Assembly: GCA_963674475.2 (NCBI GenBank)
Contig: CAXXFQ010000024.1
Location: 434,001 to 498,000 of the forward strand
Length of the DNA stretch: 64,000 nt
Source of the DNA: CAXXFQ01 sp963674475
GTDB lineage: Bacteria; Planctomycetota; Planctomycetia; Pirellulales; Thermoguttaceae
Direction of reading: 5' to 3'
Positions 43,845-53,220 of this stretch are shown one piece after another. Below the pieces are notes generated by a model. It ran no database searches and was not told where the DNA came from. It saw only the letters and a program-made list of their open reading frames with translations. Each line of letters starts with the position of its first letter. Position 1 is the stretch's first letter. The position numbers were made by a program, and so were the translations under genes.

Positions 43845-44320
43845 CGCCGTTGCTTTTTTTTGGTCTTGGAATAATGATTGCTTGGGGTGAATTTCCTTTG
43901 GCGATCGGAGGGGAAACCGGGTGCGGCAACTCACGCGGTGGCGATTGATTTGGGAGCCCCACGCGAACCAGGGATATTGGCGAAAGGTGAACTTGCGATT
44001 CTTCCCCGCCGCCAAGCAGTGATGGGAAAAGAGAAGTGGTTCTGGCACGATGAGGCTTACAGCGATAATAGCCAGCTACGACTCCGCTAACACTGCCAAA
44101 AAGACCGAATAAAAAATCGCCTTCATCGCCTTGCCTCGTTTGGGGTTAACCGGATGACAAGCAATGGTACCCCACTGAAATCGCTGCCTAAAAAGCCTTC
44201 TGGCGGTTCCAAGTGAGAGTTGATGTATTTAGGCCAGTTCGGTCTGACAAAAATGATAATTCGAAATCGCTCAAGTTGGGACCGTGAGCAGACATCCCAG
44301 ACCGATGCTCTAAGAGGCGG
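43845..44320 (+). repeat. Long dispersed repeat block, copy 3, cut by an IS
   Basis: Begins around CTTGGAATAATGATTGCTTG and matches 30229-30700 to the point AGACATCCCAGACCGATGCT, ending in TAAGAGGCGG exactly where the IS begins. The rest of the block and the ~95-bp repeat are missing on the other side of the IS. Confidence 0.85.
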
Positions 44321-44364
44321 TGACCGGCTTTAATTTTCTGTACCAGGGGTTATGAGAGTTTCGG

Positions 44365-45261
44365 TTAGGTAACGGGTAATGGGTCAGATTTCGGGCTGTG
44401 CTGCTGGAGTGAGGGCGTAGCCCGAACGGAAGCGGCACAGCCCGCTGCAAATTTCGACGGGGATTGGTAGCCCAACGAACCGTGTGGCCGAACGTGGTTG
44501 TAGTCTTCCTGCCAGGCTTTGGCCAATCGCCGGGCAGCTTGGAGATTCTCAAATTCCTCACGAGCCAGAAGCTCGTCTCGAAGCCGACAATGGAAGCTTT
44601 CGGCATAGCCGTTTTCCCATGGGCTGCCTGGTGCTACGTAGAGCGTCTTCACGTCTACTCGCTCCAACCATTCTCGAACCGTCTTGGCGATGAAATCCGG
44701 GCCATTGTCGCTACGAATATTTCTTGGCACGCCTCGCATCGCAAAAAGTTCGGCCAGCGTATCGATCACATCTTCCGAGGTAATGCTGCCAGCCACTTTC
44801 AACGCTAAACACTCTCTTGTGAATTCATCAATGATCGACAGCCACTTTAGCGAACGCCCACTCGTCGTCCGATCAAAGATGAAATCCCATGTCCACACGT
44901 GGTCCTTATACTCTGCACGACGGCGATGACAAGCGTTCTCACCCGAGCCTAATCGTCGTCGTTTCCGCTGTTTTTGAGGCACTTTCAGCCCCTCTCGACG
45001 CCACAGACGGTAAACCCTTGTGAAGCTCGCTCGCCAACCTTCGGCTTGCAGCAACGCGCTGATCCGACGATAGCCGAAACGAGGACGCCCGCTAACAAGT
45101 TCAAGCATCCGATCAACCAAACGCGGTTCATCGTCGCGCGGCTTCGTCTCGTAACGCTGTGTGCTACGAGGCTGCTTCAAGGCTCGGCAAGCTCGACGCT
45201 CGCTCACGCCGTGCTTCCCTTTGAGCTTTATTACCGTCTCACGTTTCCGAGAGGGGCTCAC
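44365..45261 (-). CDS. IS407-type transposase OrfB, copy 2
   Basis: As 31212-32108 but with SDNGPDFIAK instead of SDNGPEF, from a single C-to-A difference on the plus strand near 44694. The changed residue neighbours the second catalytic Asp and is highly conserved, so activity might be altered. Otherwise intact, with the same four-base overlap with OrfA. Confidence 0.92.
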   Translation of the reverse strand: MSPSRKRETVIKLKGKHGVSERRACRALKQPRSTQRYETKPRDDEPRLVDRMLELVSGRPRFGYRRISALLQAEGWRASFTRVYRLWRREGLKVPQKQRKRRRLGSGENACHRRRAEYKDHVWTWDFIFDRTTSGRSLKWLSIIDEFTRECLALKVAGSITSEDVIDTLAELFAMRGVPRNIRSDNGPDFIAKTVREWLERVDVKTLYVAPGSPWENGYAESFHCRLRDELLAREEFENLQAARRLAKAWQEDYNHVRPHGSLGYQSPSKFAAGCAASVRATPSLQQHSPKSDPLPVT

Positions 45262-45542
45262 AAGTTTCCCTCTGCCACATCCCGAAGTATCTGGATATCC
45301 AGGGCTTGGTCAGCCACCAGACGCTTCAAACGCTTGTTCTCCTGTTCCAGTTCTTTCAGCCGCTTCGCCTCTTCGGCCTTCATTCCACCGTACTGCTGCC
45401 GCCAGCGATGAAACGTCTGCTCACAGATTTCCAAGGCTTGGCACGCTTCGCCGATCGTCTTGCCCGAGTTGAGCATCGCGTCCGCGTCACGAAGCTTCCT
45501 GATAATCTGCTCCGGCGTATGTCGCTTCCCGCGATTCTTCAC
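45258..45542 (-). CDS. IS407-type transposase OrfA, copy 2
   Basis: Identical in sequence to the product of 32105-32389, with the helix-turn-helix and leucine-rich coiled coil. Intact. Confidence 0.93.
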   Translation of the reverse strand: MKNRGKRHTPEQIIRKLRDADAMLNSGKTIGEACQALEICEQTFHRWRQQYGGMKAEEAKRLKELEQENKRLKRLVADQALDIQILRDVAEGNL

Positions 45543-45617
45543 AAGAGTCTCCTTCCACCCCTACAGGGCTCTGGATACTCTCATACCACATGGACCAGTT
45601 TTTGAATAGCAGGCCAG

Positions 45618-47171
45618 TGGAGCGACGAGGACTACACCAAGCTCGCTAGAACCTCGCATACTTACGACCGTGCGGGCAATCGGACGAGCCGAACCGATAC
45701 CAAAGCGGCCTATGCCGGAAAGCATCTCGACGAGCTTTACAGCTACGACGGGGTCAACCGGCTGACCGAACGCAAGCTGGGCAATCTGAACGCCTCCAAC
45801 AGTGACATCGTCGCGGGCACGCTCAGCAAGGTGGAACGGTTCACGCTCGACCCGCTTGGCAACTGGACCGATTTCCTCCAGGACGCCGACGACGCGACGC
45901 CGTACGATTTGGACCAATCGCGCTCGCACAACAAGGCGAACGAACTGATTCAAATTGACTCGTCCTCGACCCATGTCGCCCACGACGCGGTGGGGAACAT
46001 GACGACGATGCCGAAGCCGACCGACTTCGCCGCGCACTATACGTGCACCTACGACGCGTGGAACCGGCTGGTCAAGGTGGCCGACGGCGCGACGACCGTT
46101 GCCGAGTACGAGTACGACGGGATGCACCATCGCACGGTCAAAAAGACCTACGTCTCCGGCACCCTCGACGAGACCCGCCACTACTATTACGACAAGGACT
46201 GGCGTTGTCTCGAAGAACGCGTCGGCACGAATACCGATGCCGAGCGGCGTTACGTCTGGGGACCCGGAGCCCGGGCTGGCGATTGGGAGAGCGAAAATCC
46301 ACTTGGAAAATTTTTCCAAATCGCGGCCAGTCTCCCCTCCGTCAGTCCGACACGGACGCGGCATATTGACGAGATGATCTGTCGCGACCGGATTTTCATC
46401 GATGGTGAAACGACGACGACCGAGCGGCTTTGGGCGATGTTGGACGCGAACTACAACGTGGTCGGCCTGTTGGAGATGCCCGACTGGAACGTCCGCGAGC
46501 GTTACACCTACGACGCCTACGGCCAAGTCGAGGTCAGCGACGCCAACTTCAACCTAAAAACCACCGGCACCGACTACGACTGGCAACACCTCTTCACCGG
46601 CCAAAGATTAGACCTAGAGACCAACCTCTACCACTACCGCCACCGCCAGTACCACCCGGCTCTCGGACGGTTTGTGACGCGAGACCCGATCGGGTATGAT
46701 GGCGGCGATGCTAACCTGTATCGGTATTGCTGGAATAATCCAGTCATTTATGCTGACCCTATTGGCGAAAAAGTCTATTGGAGTGTTCGAGATCTGGATG
46801 GCGCATTCTTAGGCAACCATCACTTCATCAAAATTGTACCAGACAACCCCAAAGATTTCCCAGGTCAACTCACCGACCTTTATGGTGGTGAGCAAGGTAT
46901 GAATTTAGCTGGTTTTAATGTTGGTGGCCATATCGAATACAAAAAAAACAAAAGGCTGATGTTGCCGGATCACGAGAAAAAAATTGATCCTAAGCGATAC
47001 ACGAAAAAGGACAATCCGGATTACTACAAATCTGGTTGGGATGTCGCATGTCACGAAGTTAAACCACCAAATGGCATGACAGATACACAATTTATCCAGA
47101 GTCTACTGAAAGGTGCAAACAACTACAAACTAAGCACGCCAAAATGTAAATATGCCATGTTTGGTCGTTAG
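45618..47171 (+). pseudogene. RHS/YD-repeat protein fragment, cut at both ends by mobile elements
   Basis: Open from the IS edge at 45618 with no start. YD repeats are visible (RTSHTYDRAGNRTSRTDTKA, YTCTYDAWNRLVKVADGATT, VAEYEYDGMHHRTVKKTY) followed by the RHS core: RHYYYDKDWRCLEERVGTNT, LETNLYHYRHRQYHPALGRF and RFVTRDPIGYDGGDANLYRY. The variable C-terminal tip (from about 46760) reads HHFIKIVPDNPKDFPGQLTD and GMTDTQFIQSLLKGANNYKL, and stops 10-15 bp before the IS256-family element. Related tips usually go on to a short Cys-containing segment, missing here. About 95 bp of in-frame extra sequence interrupts the core at 46262-46357. In other bacteria RHS tips act as toxins or wall-associated enzymes. 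Confidence 0.82.
46262..46357. repeat. In-frame palindromic insertion in the RHS gene
   Basis: RHS proteins usually read YVWG then directly RHIDEMI; here about 32 codons (from PGARAGDW to PTRT) lie between. The centre is a perfect palindrome TTGGAAAA-T-TTTTCCAA at 46303-46319, with GGGAGA at 46285-46290 pairing with TCTCCC at 46331-46336. The insertion keeps the frame open. Confidence 0.6.
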
Positions 47172-47198
47172 TGTATTATTCTTTCTGTAAAAGAGAAA

Positions 47199-47261
47199 CA
47201 AGGCAGGTCCTGCTCTGCGGAGGTGAGCGTAGCGAGCCGTAGCAGAGCAGGACCTGCCTTG
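47199..47261. repeat. Long hairpin, 20-bp perfect arms, in the IS256 leader
   Basis: CAAGGCAGGTCCTGCTCTGC at 47199-47218 pairs exactly with 47242-47261; the loop is GGAGGTGAGCGTAGCGAGCC plus GTA. It lies between the left end and the transposase gene and would block read-through transcription from outside, a known strategy of insertion sequences. It is absent from the remnant at 38931, which has only GGCGGAGCAGGACCAGC there. Confidence 0.85.
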
Positions 47262-47335
47262 GCGGCATGGCTTGAAAAGGCGGGCCATATCGGTTTCCTT
47301 GGAAGTTTACCAACACCTTACCAAGGGAGACTTTT

Positions 47336-48499
47336 ATGACCCACCAGGAACATTTTAAAGTCTGTAATAATGTTGTGGAACTGCTTGCTGAAAACGGATT
47401 TGACGGAATGGCCCAGGCGATCGAAATACTCATGAACGAGGCCATGAAGCTCGAAAGAAATGACGTATTGCACGCCGCGCCGTATCAACGCACCGACGCG
47501 AGGCGTGGCTACGCGAACGGTTACAAGCCGAAAACCGTTCGCAGTCGGCTTGGATCGCTTGAACTGCAAGTGCCGCAGGCAAGGGGCGTCGAGTTCTATC
47601 CGTCGGCTCTTGAGCGCGGCGAACGTAGCGAACGGGCCCTTAAACTTGCCGTGGCCGAGATGTACGTCCAAGGCGTATCAACCCGCAAAGTCGCTGCCAT
47701 TACGCAGGAACTTTGTGGCTTGGACATCAGCAGTTCGCAGGTCAGCCGTGCGGCTGCGGCCTTGGACGAAGAACTCGACGCCTGGCGGAATCGGCCGCTG
47801 GGTGAAATGCCGTACCTGATCCTCGATGCCCGCTACGAAAAAGTGCGACACGCTGGATCAGTCATCTCTTGTGCCGTGTTGGTGGCCATCGGCATCACGC
47901 CCGAGGGCAAACGCTCGGTGATCGGCGTGAGTGTTTCGCTCTCCGAAGCCGAGGTCCACTGGAGAGACTTTCTTGCCTCGCTGCAAGACCGCGGTCTGCA
48001 CGGCGTGCAACTGATTGTTAGCGACAGCCACAAAGGTCTGAAAGCCGCTCGCGAAGCTCGCTTCTCCGGCGTGCCCCAGCAACGATGCCAGTTCCACCTG
48101 CAGCAAAACGCCATGCAGTACGTGCCAAAAATCGCAATGCGCAAAAACGTGGCCGCCGATCTGCGGGCCGTCTTCGACGCGCTCGACCGCAACGAGGCAC
48201 GGCGTCAGTTGGATATCGCCGTGAAAAAATACGCGAAGTCGGCTCCCAAATTGTCGGCCTGGATCGAAGTAAACATACCCGAAGGATTGGCAGTCTTCAA
48301 ACTGCCCGCCGTTCATCGACGACGGCTGCGAACCACCAATATGCTCGAACGAGTCAATAAAGAAATCAAACGACGAACTCGCGTTGCCACGCTGTTCCCA
48401 AACGAAGCCTCCCTGCTGAGGCTCACAAGCGCCGTGCTTGTCGAAATTTCCGAAGAATGGGAAACCGGGAAACGTTACCTAAACATGGAAACCGATTGA
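47336..48499 (+). CDS. IS256-family (mutator-type) transposase
   Basis: A 387-residue transposase, full length for the family. DDE regions are YLILDARYEKVR near residue 160, LIVSDSHKGLKAA near 225 and NMLERVNKEIKRR near 336, with the family's C-x2-H-type segment QRCQFHLQQNAM between them. GGGAG precedes ATG 47336. The intact frame and ends suggest it can transpose. Confidence 0.95.
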   Translation: MTHQEHFKVCNNVVELLAENGFDGMAQAIEILMNEAMKLERNDVLHAAPYQRTDARRGYANGYKPKTVRSRLGSLELQVPQARGVEFYPSALERGERSERALKLAVAEMYVQGVSTRKVAAITQELCGLDISSSQVSRAAAALDEELDAWRNRPLGEMPYLILDARYEKVRHAGSVISCAVLVAIGITPEGKRSVIGVSVSLSEAEVHWRDFLASLQDRGLHGVQLIVSDSHKGLKAAREARFSGVPQQRCQFHLQQNAMQYVPKIAMRKNVAADLRAVFDALDRNEARRQLDIAVKKYAKSAPKLSAWIEVNIPEGLAVFKLPAVHRRRLRTTNMLERVNKEIKRRTRVATLFPNEASLLRLTSAVLVEISEEWETGKRYLNMETD

Positions 48500-48536
48500 A
48501 CCGCCCTAAAAGGAAATCTCTTTTTTACAGAAGAAC

Positions 48537-48725
48537 GGTTGCTTTATCAGCTTTTCCAACCTGCCACGCATAGCCGGAGAAAGAGATTGACGCCCGTTGC
48601 TATTATCTTTTGAAGCATATTTCTCAGCAGGCATAAAGTGCTCCCATTTGGGACCTTTTGTGTGAAATATATAAATTGGGTTAAACTTTCCCCAGCAGGC
48701 TTTAAGCCATTCAAAGTAGCTCTTT
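48537..48725 (-). other. Unidentified coding fragment next to the IS256 element
   Basis: One minus-strand frame reads FEWLKACWGKFNPIYIFHTK, GPKWEHFMPAEKYASKDNSN and RQSLSPAMRGRLEKLIKQ, with coding character but no start and an end cut by the IS. Another frame (from ATG at 48744) is open too but looks less protein-like. I do not recognise it. Confidence 0.35.
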
Positions 48726-48788
48726 TAGACCTTTGTGGTTGCATTCGTTTTTGTGAATAAACGACTTACTCAAACCAAATCCATAAAA

Positions 48789-50795
48789 CTAATTGCTCTT
48801 GCCGCCACCCAGCTCCATCTGGCTTGCAGTAACATCAACCTCACCGCCATTATTGACAAAGCAATTCACATCCGTTTCTGTCAATAATGGAAGATTCAGT
48901 TCCCGGCGAACTTGATTCGCGTCATCAAGTGAAATGTGATAGATATATATCGAATACCCCGCCATGGCTACCGGCTCGAAATGCTGAAAAAAAGTTAAAT
49001 TATGGTCATTGTCCGCAATCATTCGCCAGCCTCCTCGTCCATCAGGGGCTGGTAGTCTTACCCCCTGCAGATGGTTTACATCGATTGCGTACCATCCAGG
49101 CAACGGCCCTTGCATCCCCGCATTTGCACACGATTGTGGCAGGCTAACCTGAGGCCCAACTGAAGGGATGGTAAATTCAATTCCGCTTAACCTAGGGTCC
49201 AGAAATCCGAAATAAGCCAGATACAGTGGCCTATATTTACAGTTATCGTCATACCATCGCTTCAGAAAATATAAGTCTTGCCCCCAAGAAGTGTTACTAT
49301 TCAATAAATGATAGTGACCGTTTTTTGGCCCGCCGATTAGTTCGTTGTAGTATGACAGGCTATGTGGATATGCCCATAGGCAGCTACCGATTGAGCAAGT
49401 GGTCGCTATTATAACCAAAGCGTTGCTAGCAAGAGAAGCTAATGATATGCACCACTTGTCAATGTATCTTGGAGGGTGTTGCGTAGAAATAATAAATACT
49501 CTTTTTTTTATCTTAAACGCACGGGCGACCTTGCTGATCCATATGAAGAAAAACGGCAGGACTGGTAGCACGTAACGAGAATGTATGGAAAAACCTGTTT
49601 GGCTACTGACAAAAACAAGAATCACAAGACCCGGCATAAGTACAATGATTTCGTTGCACCATGGAGCATTCTTGCCATGCCCAAAAATCGTAACGCAGAT
49701 GGCCAATCCCATTAGAAACAATGTTCCCAGCGGCATCTTAATCACCAAGGCGTAGAGATAGTAATACCACCACCCACCAATCTGCCGCTGACCATTTAAG
49801 TAGGACGATAAGCCTTCCTCAAAATCCATTCTTTGTGTATCAATTCCCTGGAGGTAATTCATAGGCAATGGCACCGGAAGTGATGCCATCCATGTATTGG
49901 AGAAACGATTTCCAGTTAAATTAACTGAGTCAGCATTTGCTTCAATTCCGTTGAATAATTGTGATTGAAAATAATACTCACCTAGAGGACAGAATGTTCC
50001 CTCGAACCCGTAGCCGACATTAATCACCAAAACGCTAATTACTATGATTGACGCAAACATGCGGATATCTTGCGACCATCGGATTTTTGAAATTCCGTGT
50101 TGGGTAGACATGCGATAAATGACCCACATGGCGGGAAATATTGGATAGAGTACCAAAAGTGTCGATTTACTCAATTCCGCAAGTCCCAACAGCAATCCAG
50201 CAATAAATGCTGATTCCCAACTAAACTTTCGTAACCACAACCAAAATGCATAGCTTGCACAAATACCCATTGCCGCCGCGTGGGCATCTGGCGTAATGAG
50301 CGAGGCGTGGCCAAGTATGTAAGGGCAAAAGCACCAAAGTATCAAAGCTAATAGTCCGCTTGAAGTCCCATGCAAATCTCTTGCCCAGCGAAAGCATATA
50401 CAACCACCAGCGATGCTAAATGGAATGCATGCCCACCGCGCTACAATAAAGAACCATAAAGACCGTGGTCCATTGGCATTCAAAAAATCAGCGGCTACTT
50501 CTGCCTCGGAACGAACCAACAGCGAGTCGTTATATCGTTGCCAGTCAGTCTCAGGCGATAATAATGCCACTGGTATAGCTGCAACCGATCGGACCAGTGG
50601 TGGATTCACGCGAAAGAGGTCGAATCGACCACGATAAAGATGGCTCAATCCAGCCGGGAGGTGGTATACTTCACCTAATGTTGGACTATGTACCAGCGAA
50701 CTATATGCCAACAAGCATACATGCGATGTCAATATTCCCGTAATCAAAAGAGGAGTAAAACACTGATTCGGTTGAAATTGCTGCGCCCAAGCCAT
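48789..50795 (-). CDS. Multi-pass glycosyltransferase, GT39/PMT-like
   Basis: A 668-residue integral membrane protein with at least ten hydrophobic helices. The first extracytoplasmic loop after helix 1 has a Glu (LGEVYHLPAGLSHLYRGRFD) where polyprenol-linked mannosyltransferases carry the catalytic acidic residue, and FRVNPPLVRSVAAIP follows. The region GPRSLWFFIVARWACIPFSI and LITPDAHAAAMGICASYAFW fit the GT39/PMT-type fold. It probably transfers a sugar from a lipid carrier to an exported protein or glycan. An IS5-family remnant starts 25 bp before its start codon and may have removed its promoter. Confidence 0.82.
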   Translation of the reverse strand: MAWAQQFQPNQCFTPLLITGILTSHVCLLAYSSLVHSPTLGEVYHLPAGLSHLYRGRFDLFRVNPPLVRSVAAIPVALLSPETDWQRYNDSLLVRSEAEVAADFLNANGPRSLWFFIVARWACIPFSIAGGCICFRWARDLHGTSSGLLALILWCFCPYILGHASLITPDAHAAAMGICASYAFWLWLRKFSWESAFIAGLLLGLAELSKSTLLVLYPIFPAMWVIYRMSTQHGISKIRWSQDIRMFASIIVISVLVINVGYGFEGTFCPLGEYYFQSQLFNGIEANADSVNLTGNRFSNTWMASLPVPLPMNYLQGIDTQRMDFEEGLSSYLNGQRQIGGWWYYYLYALVIKMPLGTLFLMGLAICVTIFGHGKNAPWCNEIIVLMPGLVILVFVSSQTGFSIHSRYVLPVLPFFFIWISKVARAFKIKKRVFIISTQHPPRYIDKWCISLASLASNALVIIATTCSIGSCLWAYPHSLSYYNELIGGPKNGHYHLLNSNTSWGQDLYFLKRWYDDNCKYRPLYLAYFGFLDPRLSGIEFTIPSVGPQVSLPQSCANAGMQGPLPGWYAIDVNHLQGVRLPAPDGRGGWRMIADNDHNLTFFQHFEPVAMAGYSIYIYHISLDDANQVRRELNLPLLTETDVNCFVNNGGEVDVTASQMELGGGKSN

Positions 50796-50819
50796 GTCGA
50801 AACCAGTGCTTTACCTAGA

Positions 50820-51650
50820 ACTTATCCCAAAAATACGAAAACTGGACTTTCGATATCATAACCCATTAGTGATTATGGGGTTATGGACATTACAGACAAA
50901 CAATGGAAACGAATTTCTTCGTTCCTGCCCGAGCCGCGAAGTGGGCCGGGAAGACGTGGTCGACCAGCAGTAAGTCCACGTGAGGTACTCAACGGAACCC
51001 TGTGGGTGCTTCGAACCGGGGTGCTTTGGAAAGATTTAGCAGAGCGGTATCCGCCGAAAAGTGTCTGCCATCGACGGTTCCAACAATGGAGCGACGATGG
51101 ATTTTTCGAGCAGGTGTTGGTCGCCCTGGCGGAGGATCTTCGCGACCGTGGCGGCATCGACCTGAGCGAGGGTTTCATCGACGAAGCATTTGCTCCAGCA
51201 AAAAAAGGGACGCTGGCGTGGGGAAGACCAAGCGCGGCAAAGGCACCAAAATCATGGGCCTTATCGACGCTCGCGGTGTTCCTCTCGCCGTGCACGCATG
51301 CAGCGCTAGCCCACATGAAGTGACGCTGGTCGAAGAAATATTTGACGCGTGCGTCCTGGATGATTTGCCGCATAAAGTGATCGGTGGCAAGGCGTACGAC
51401 TCGGACAAGCTGGACTAAAAACCGGCAGTAGAACTCGGTGTGGAAATAATCACCCCGCACAAGATCAACCGCCGACGTTCGCCAACACAAGACGGTCGAC
51501 TGCTTCGTCGTTACCGAAAACGTTGGAAAGTCGAACGTCTGTTCGCCTGGCTGCAGAACTTCCGTCGCCTCGTGACTCGATACGAATATCATCTAACCAA
51601 CTTCCTGGCAATGCTGGCATCGACATCCTGTTGAGATTTCTTGGATAACT
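50820..51650 (+). mobile_element. IS5-family insertion sequence, defective
   Basis: Imperfect inverted ends: ACTTATCCCAAAAATACGAA at the left and, reversed, AGTTATCCAAGAAATCTCAA at the right. It encloses the broken transposase 50883-51634. Confidence 0.8.
50883..51634 (+). pseudogene. IS5-family transposase with premature stop
   Basis: The first frame begins MDITDKQWKRISSFLPEP and includes WVLRTGVLWKDLAERYP and EGFIDEAFAPAKKG (first Asp region). At A7 (about 51200-51206) the reading moves -1 to VGKTKRGKGTKIMGLIDARG, which is normal for two-frame IS5 members. The second frame is then interrupted by TAA at 51416-51418 (in YDSDKLD, stop, KPAVELGVEI) before the final YREK-type region KRWKVERLFAWLQNFRRLV. 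The stop should inactivate it. Confidence 0.88.
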
Positions 51651-51712
51651 TGTAACAATTTTAGCCTATCTCGCCAAACTGCCTGTAAGATGGAATCAAC
51701 CATTCATTCTGC

Positions 51713-52600
51713 GGCGAGATGCTTTGAATATTGCCAGGGCGTTTTGCCGTAGCAGCATCTGCTGCAGTGAGGACGCTCTCGATTACAATGCTCGGTACAT
51801 TTATCGAGATCAGCTTGAATTGCTTCACTCAATTTGAAATGATCTATCAAAGGCGACTTGATAGAACTAATGCAAAATCGTCTTGTGGACTCGTTCGTAG
51901 ATCCTTTTTGTTTGCGGGCTTCTTGCTTTAATTTTTGAATGGTCGATACGAGCGTGAGGTATAACTGGCCCTCGTGATACCCGCGGTTCCAACAGTATTC
52001 GGTGCAGCGATCGGTGAGGGTTCTCAGTAGCGGAATACTTTCTTATTTAAAGAACGCGATAACGAAATCGCAAAACGTGTCGGCTGCGACAACCGCGTTT
52101 TTGCGATCGAAAGCTTCACGAAAGCAAACTCGTATATGGATATCGACGAGCGTCTCCTGGTAGGCACAACCGACTCCCTTGAGCGTTCCGGCGTAGAATG
52201 TTCCTTAGGAGCCGAGATAGCCCAAATGCTCAGTTTACGATTTGAAGTTTCGACGGTTTTTTTTGTTTGGCCACATTCCAAAACAACCAGTTGACAGTCG
52301 GTCAAAACGATTCCTTCTTGAGCGACATTCGCCTCTAAGTGTTTCTAAAAAATTGAGATCATGACGCAGCCAACCCCTCCTCACGCCGACCGGCAAAATA
52401 AACTTCCCACGGCGATGAAGCTCGTTGCTTATACGAACCCGGCCCCAAGCAGGCTGCTCAATTACATGCTCAACAACCGCTTTTTCGATCTCCGGGTCAG
52501 CTCGATTCTTGAAGGCCGATTTTTTCTTCGAGATGTCAGCCACATCCCTCGAACTTCTCTGTTTCATCCTGGTCTTTTCCGCCGTTTAACCGTTCGTTGC
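51713..52600 (-). pseudogene. IS481-like transposase, heavily degraded
   Basis: On the minus strand, in shifting frames, one reads EKAVVEHVIEQPAWGRVRIS, GVRRGWLRHDLNFLETL, YAGTLKGVGCAYQETLVDIH, LLRTLTDRCTEYC and HCNRERPHCSRCCYGKTPWQ. The order and spacing match the HTH plus integrase-core transposases in which the second Asp lies in ILTDRGTEYCG. Several stops and frameshifts make it inactive. The flanks 51651-51712 and 52601-52727 show no gene. Confidence 0.8.
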
Positions 52601-52727
52601 AATCGTGCACGGCAGCACTTCCGTGTTGGTATTGGAAGAAGTGAATAATACAAGGTCCTTTCTACAATTCAAAGGGATATCCTTCAATTGCGCGGATAAT
52701 TTCAGACGTTATCGCCTAATTTAACTT

Positions 52728-53192
52728 CTAGCTTTCTGGACGCGGCAGTTTTCCAACAACTTCACCTTGTATACAAAAAATAGTTTTAGGTAAATACTCA
52801 TCGTTCGTACTAAGCAAGATCGTTTTACGGAAATTGCCATCTTCCAGTTTGTCTACATTGAGTATTACCTTGAGCCCTGAGGTCTCGCCTGGGCCAATGG
52901 TTGCCTTGGCTCCTTCAATGTCAAGGCATGCACCACATGATGGTATTGCCTGTATGCTTAAAGGTTGACGTCCCGTGTTTTTGATGGTGAATTCACGTTT
53001 AACCCGCTCACCTTTAGAAACCTTCCCACAATCAAAGCATGTTTGACAACACGCAAATCGTGGCCCCCATGTACCAGGGCCAAAAGCAACCCAAGCGTAA
53101 TGCTCAATCGCCAGCAGGCAAAACATTCCCGATAGCGCAACCGTCAAGAAACGCCATTCTTTCAATAAATAACACCCAATCCACTTAGTCAT
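52728..53192 (-). CDS. Membrane-anchored DUF1573 protein, small
   Basis: A 154-residue protein with one N-terminal membrane helix (FLTVALSGMFCLLAIEHYAW) followed by a single DUF1573 immunoglobulin-like domain: FDCGKVSKGERVKREFTIKN, TGRQPLSIQAIPSCGACLDI and a C-terminal beta-hairpin. Two further Cys pairs, CCQTCFDC, lie just after the helix, an unusual CC-x2-C-x2-C arrangement. ATG 53192 is preferred to 53198 because GTAGG is then properly spaced. It is the last gene of the Cys-rich cluster; DUF1573 proteins have no proven function. Confidence 0.8.
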   Translation of the reverse strand: MTKWIGCYLLKEWRFLTVALSGMFCLLAIEHYAWVAFGPGTWGPRFACCQTCFDCGKVSKGERVKREFTIKNTGRQPLSIQAIPSCGACLDIEGAKATIGPGETSGLKVILNVDKLEDGNFRKTILLSTNDEYLPKTIFCIQGEVVGKLPRPES

Positions 53193-53220
53193 AATCATGG
53201 CCTACAAAATTGTGGATGAA

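Larger units (their letters stand above)
44321..45616 (-). mobile_element. IS3-family (IS407-type) insertion sequence, copy 2, 1296 bp
   Basis: Same ends and length as 31168-32463, with one substitution noticed (in orfB). The flanking four bases differ: GCGG at 44317-44320 and GTGG at 45617-45620. Lack of a perfect target duplication and unrelated flanks (repeat block on the left, RHS on the right) suggest a deletion or recombination through the element. Confidence 0.93.
47180..48534 (+). mobile_element. IS256-family insertion sequence, complete
   Basis: Imperfect terminal repeats: TTCTTTCTGTAAAAGAGA at the left and, reversed, TTCTTCTGTAAAAAAGAGA at the right. It carries one intact transposase gene and, near the left end, a 20-bp-stem hairpin. 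Remnants of related copies are at 19447-19803 and 38931-39262. Confidence 0.9.
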
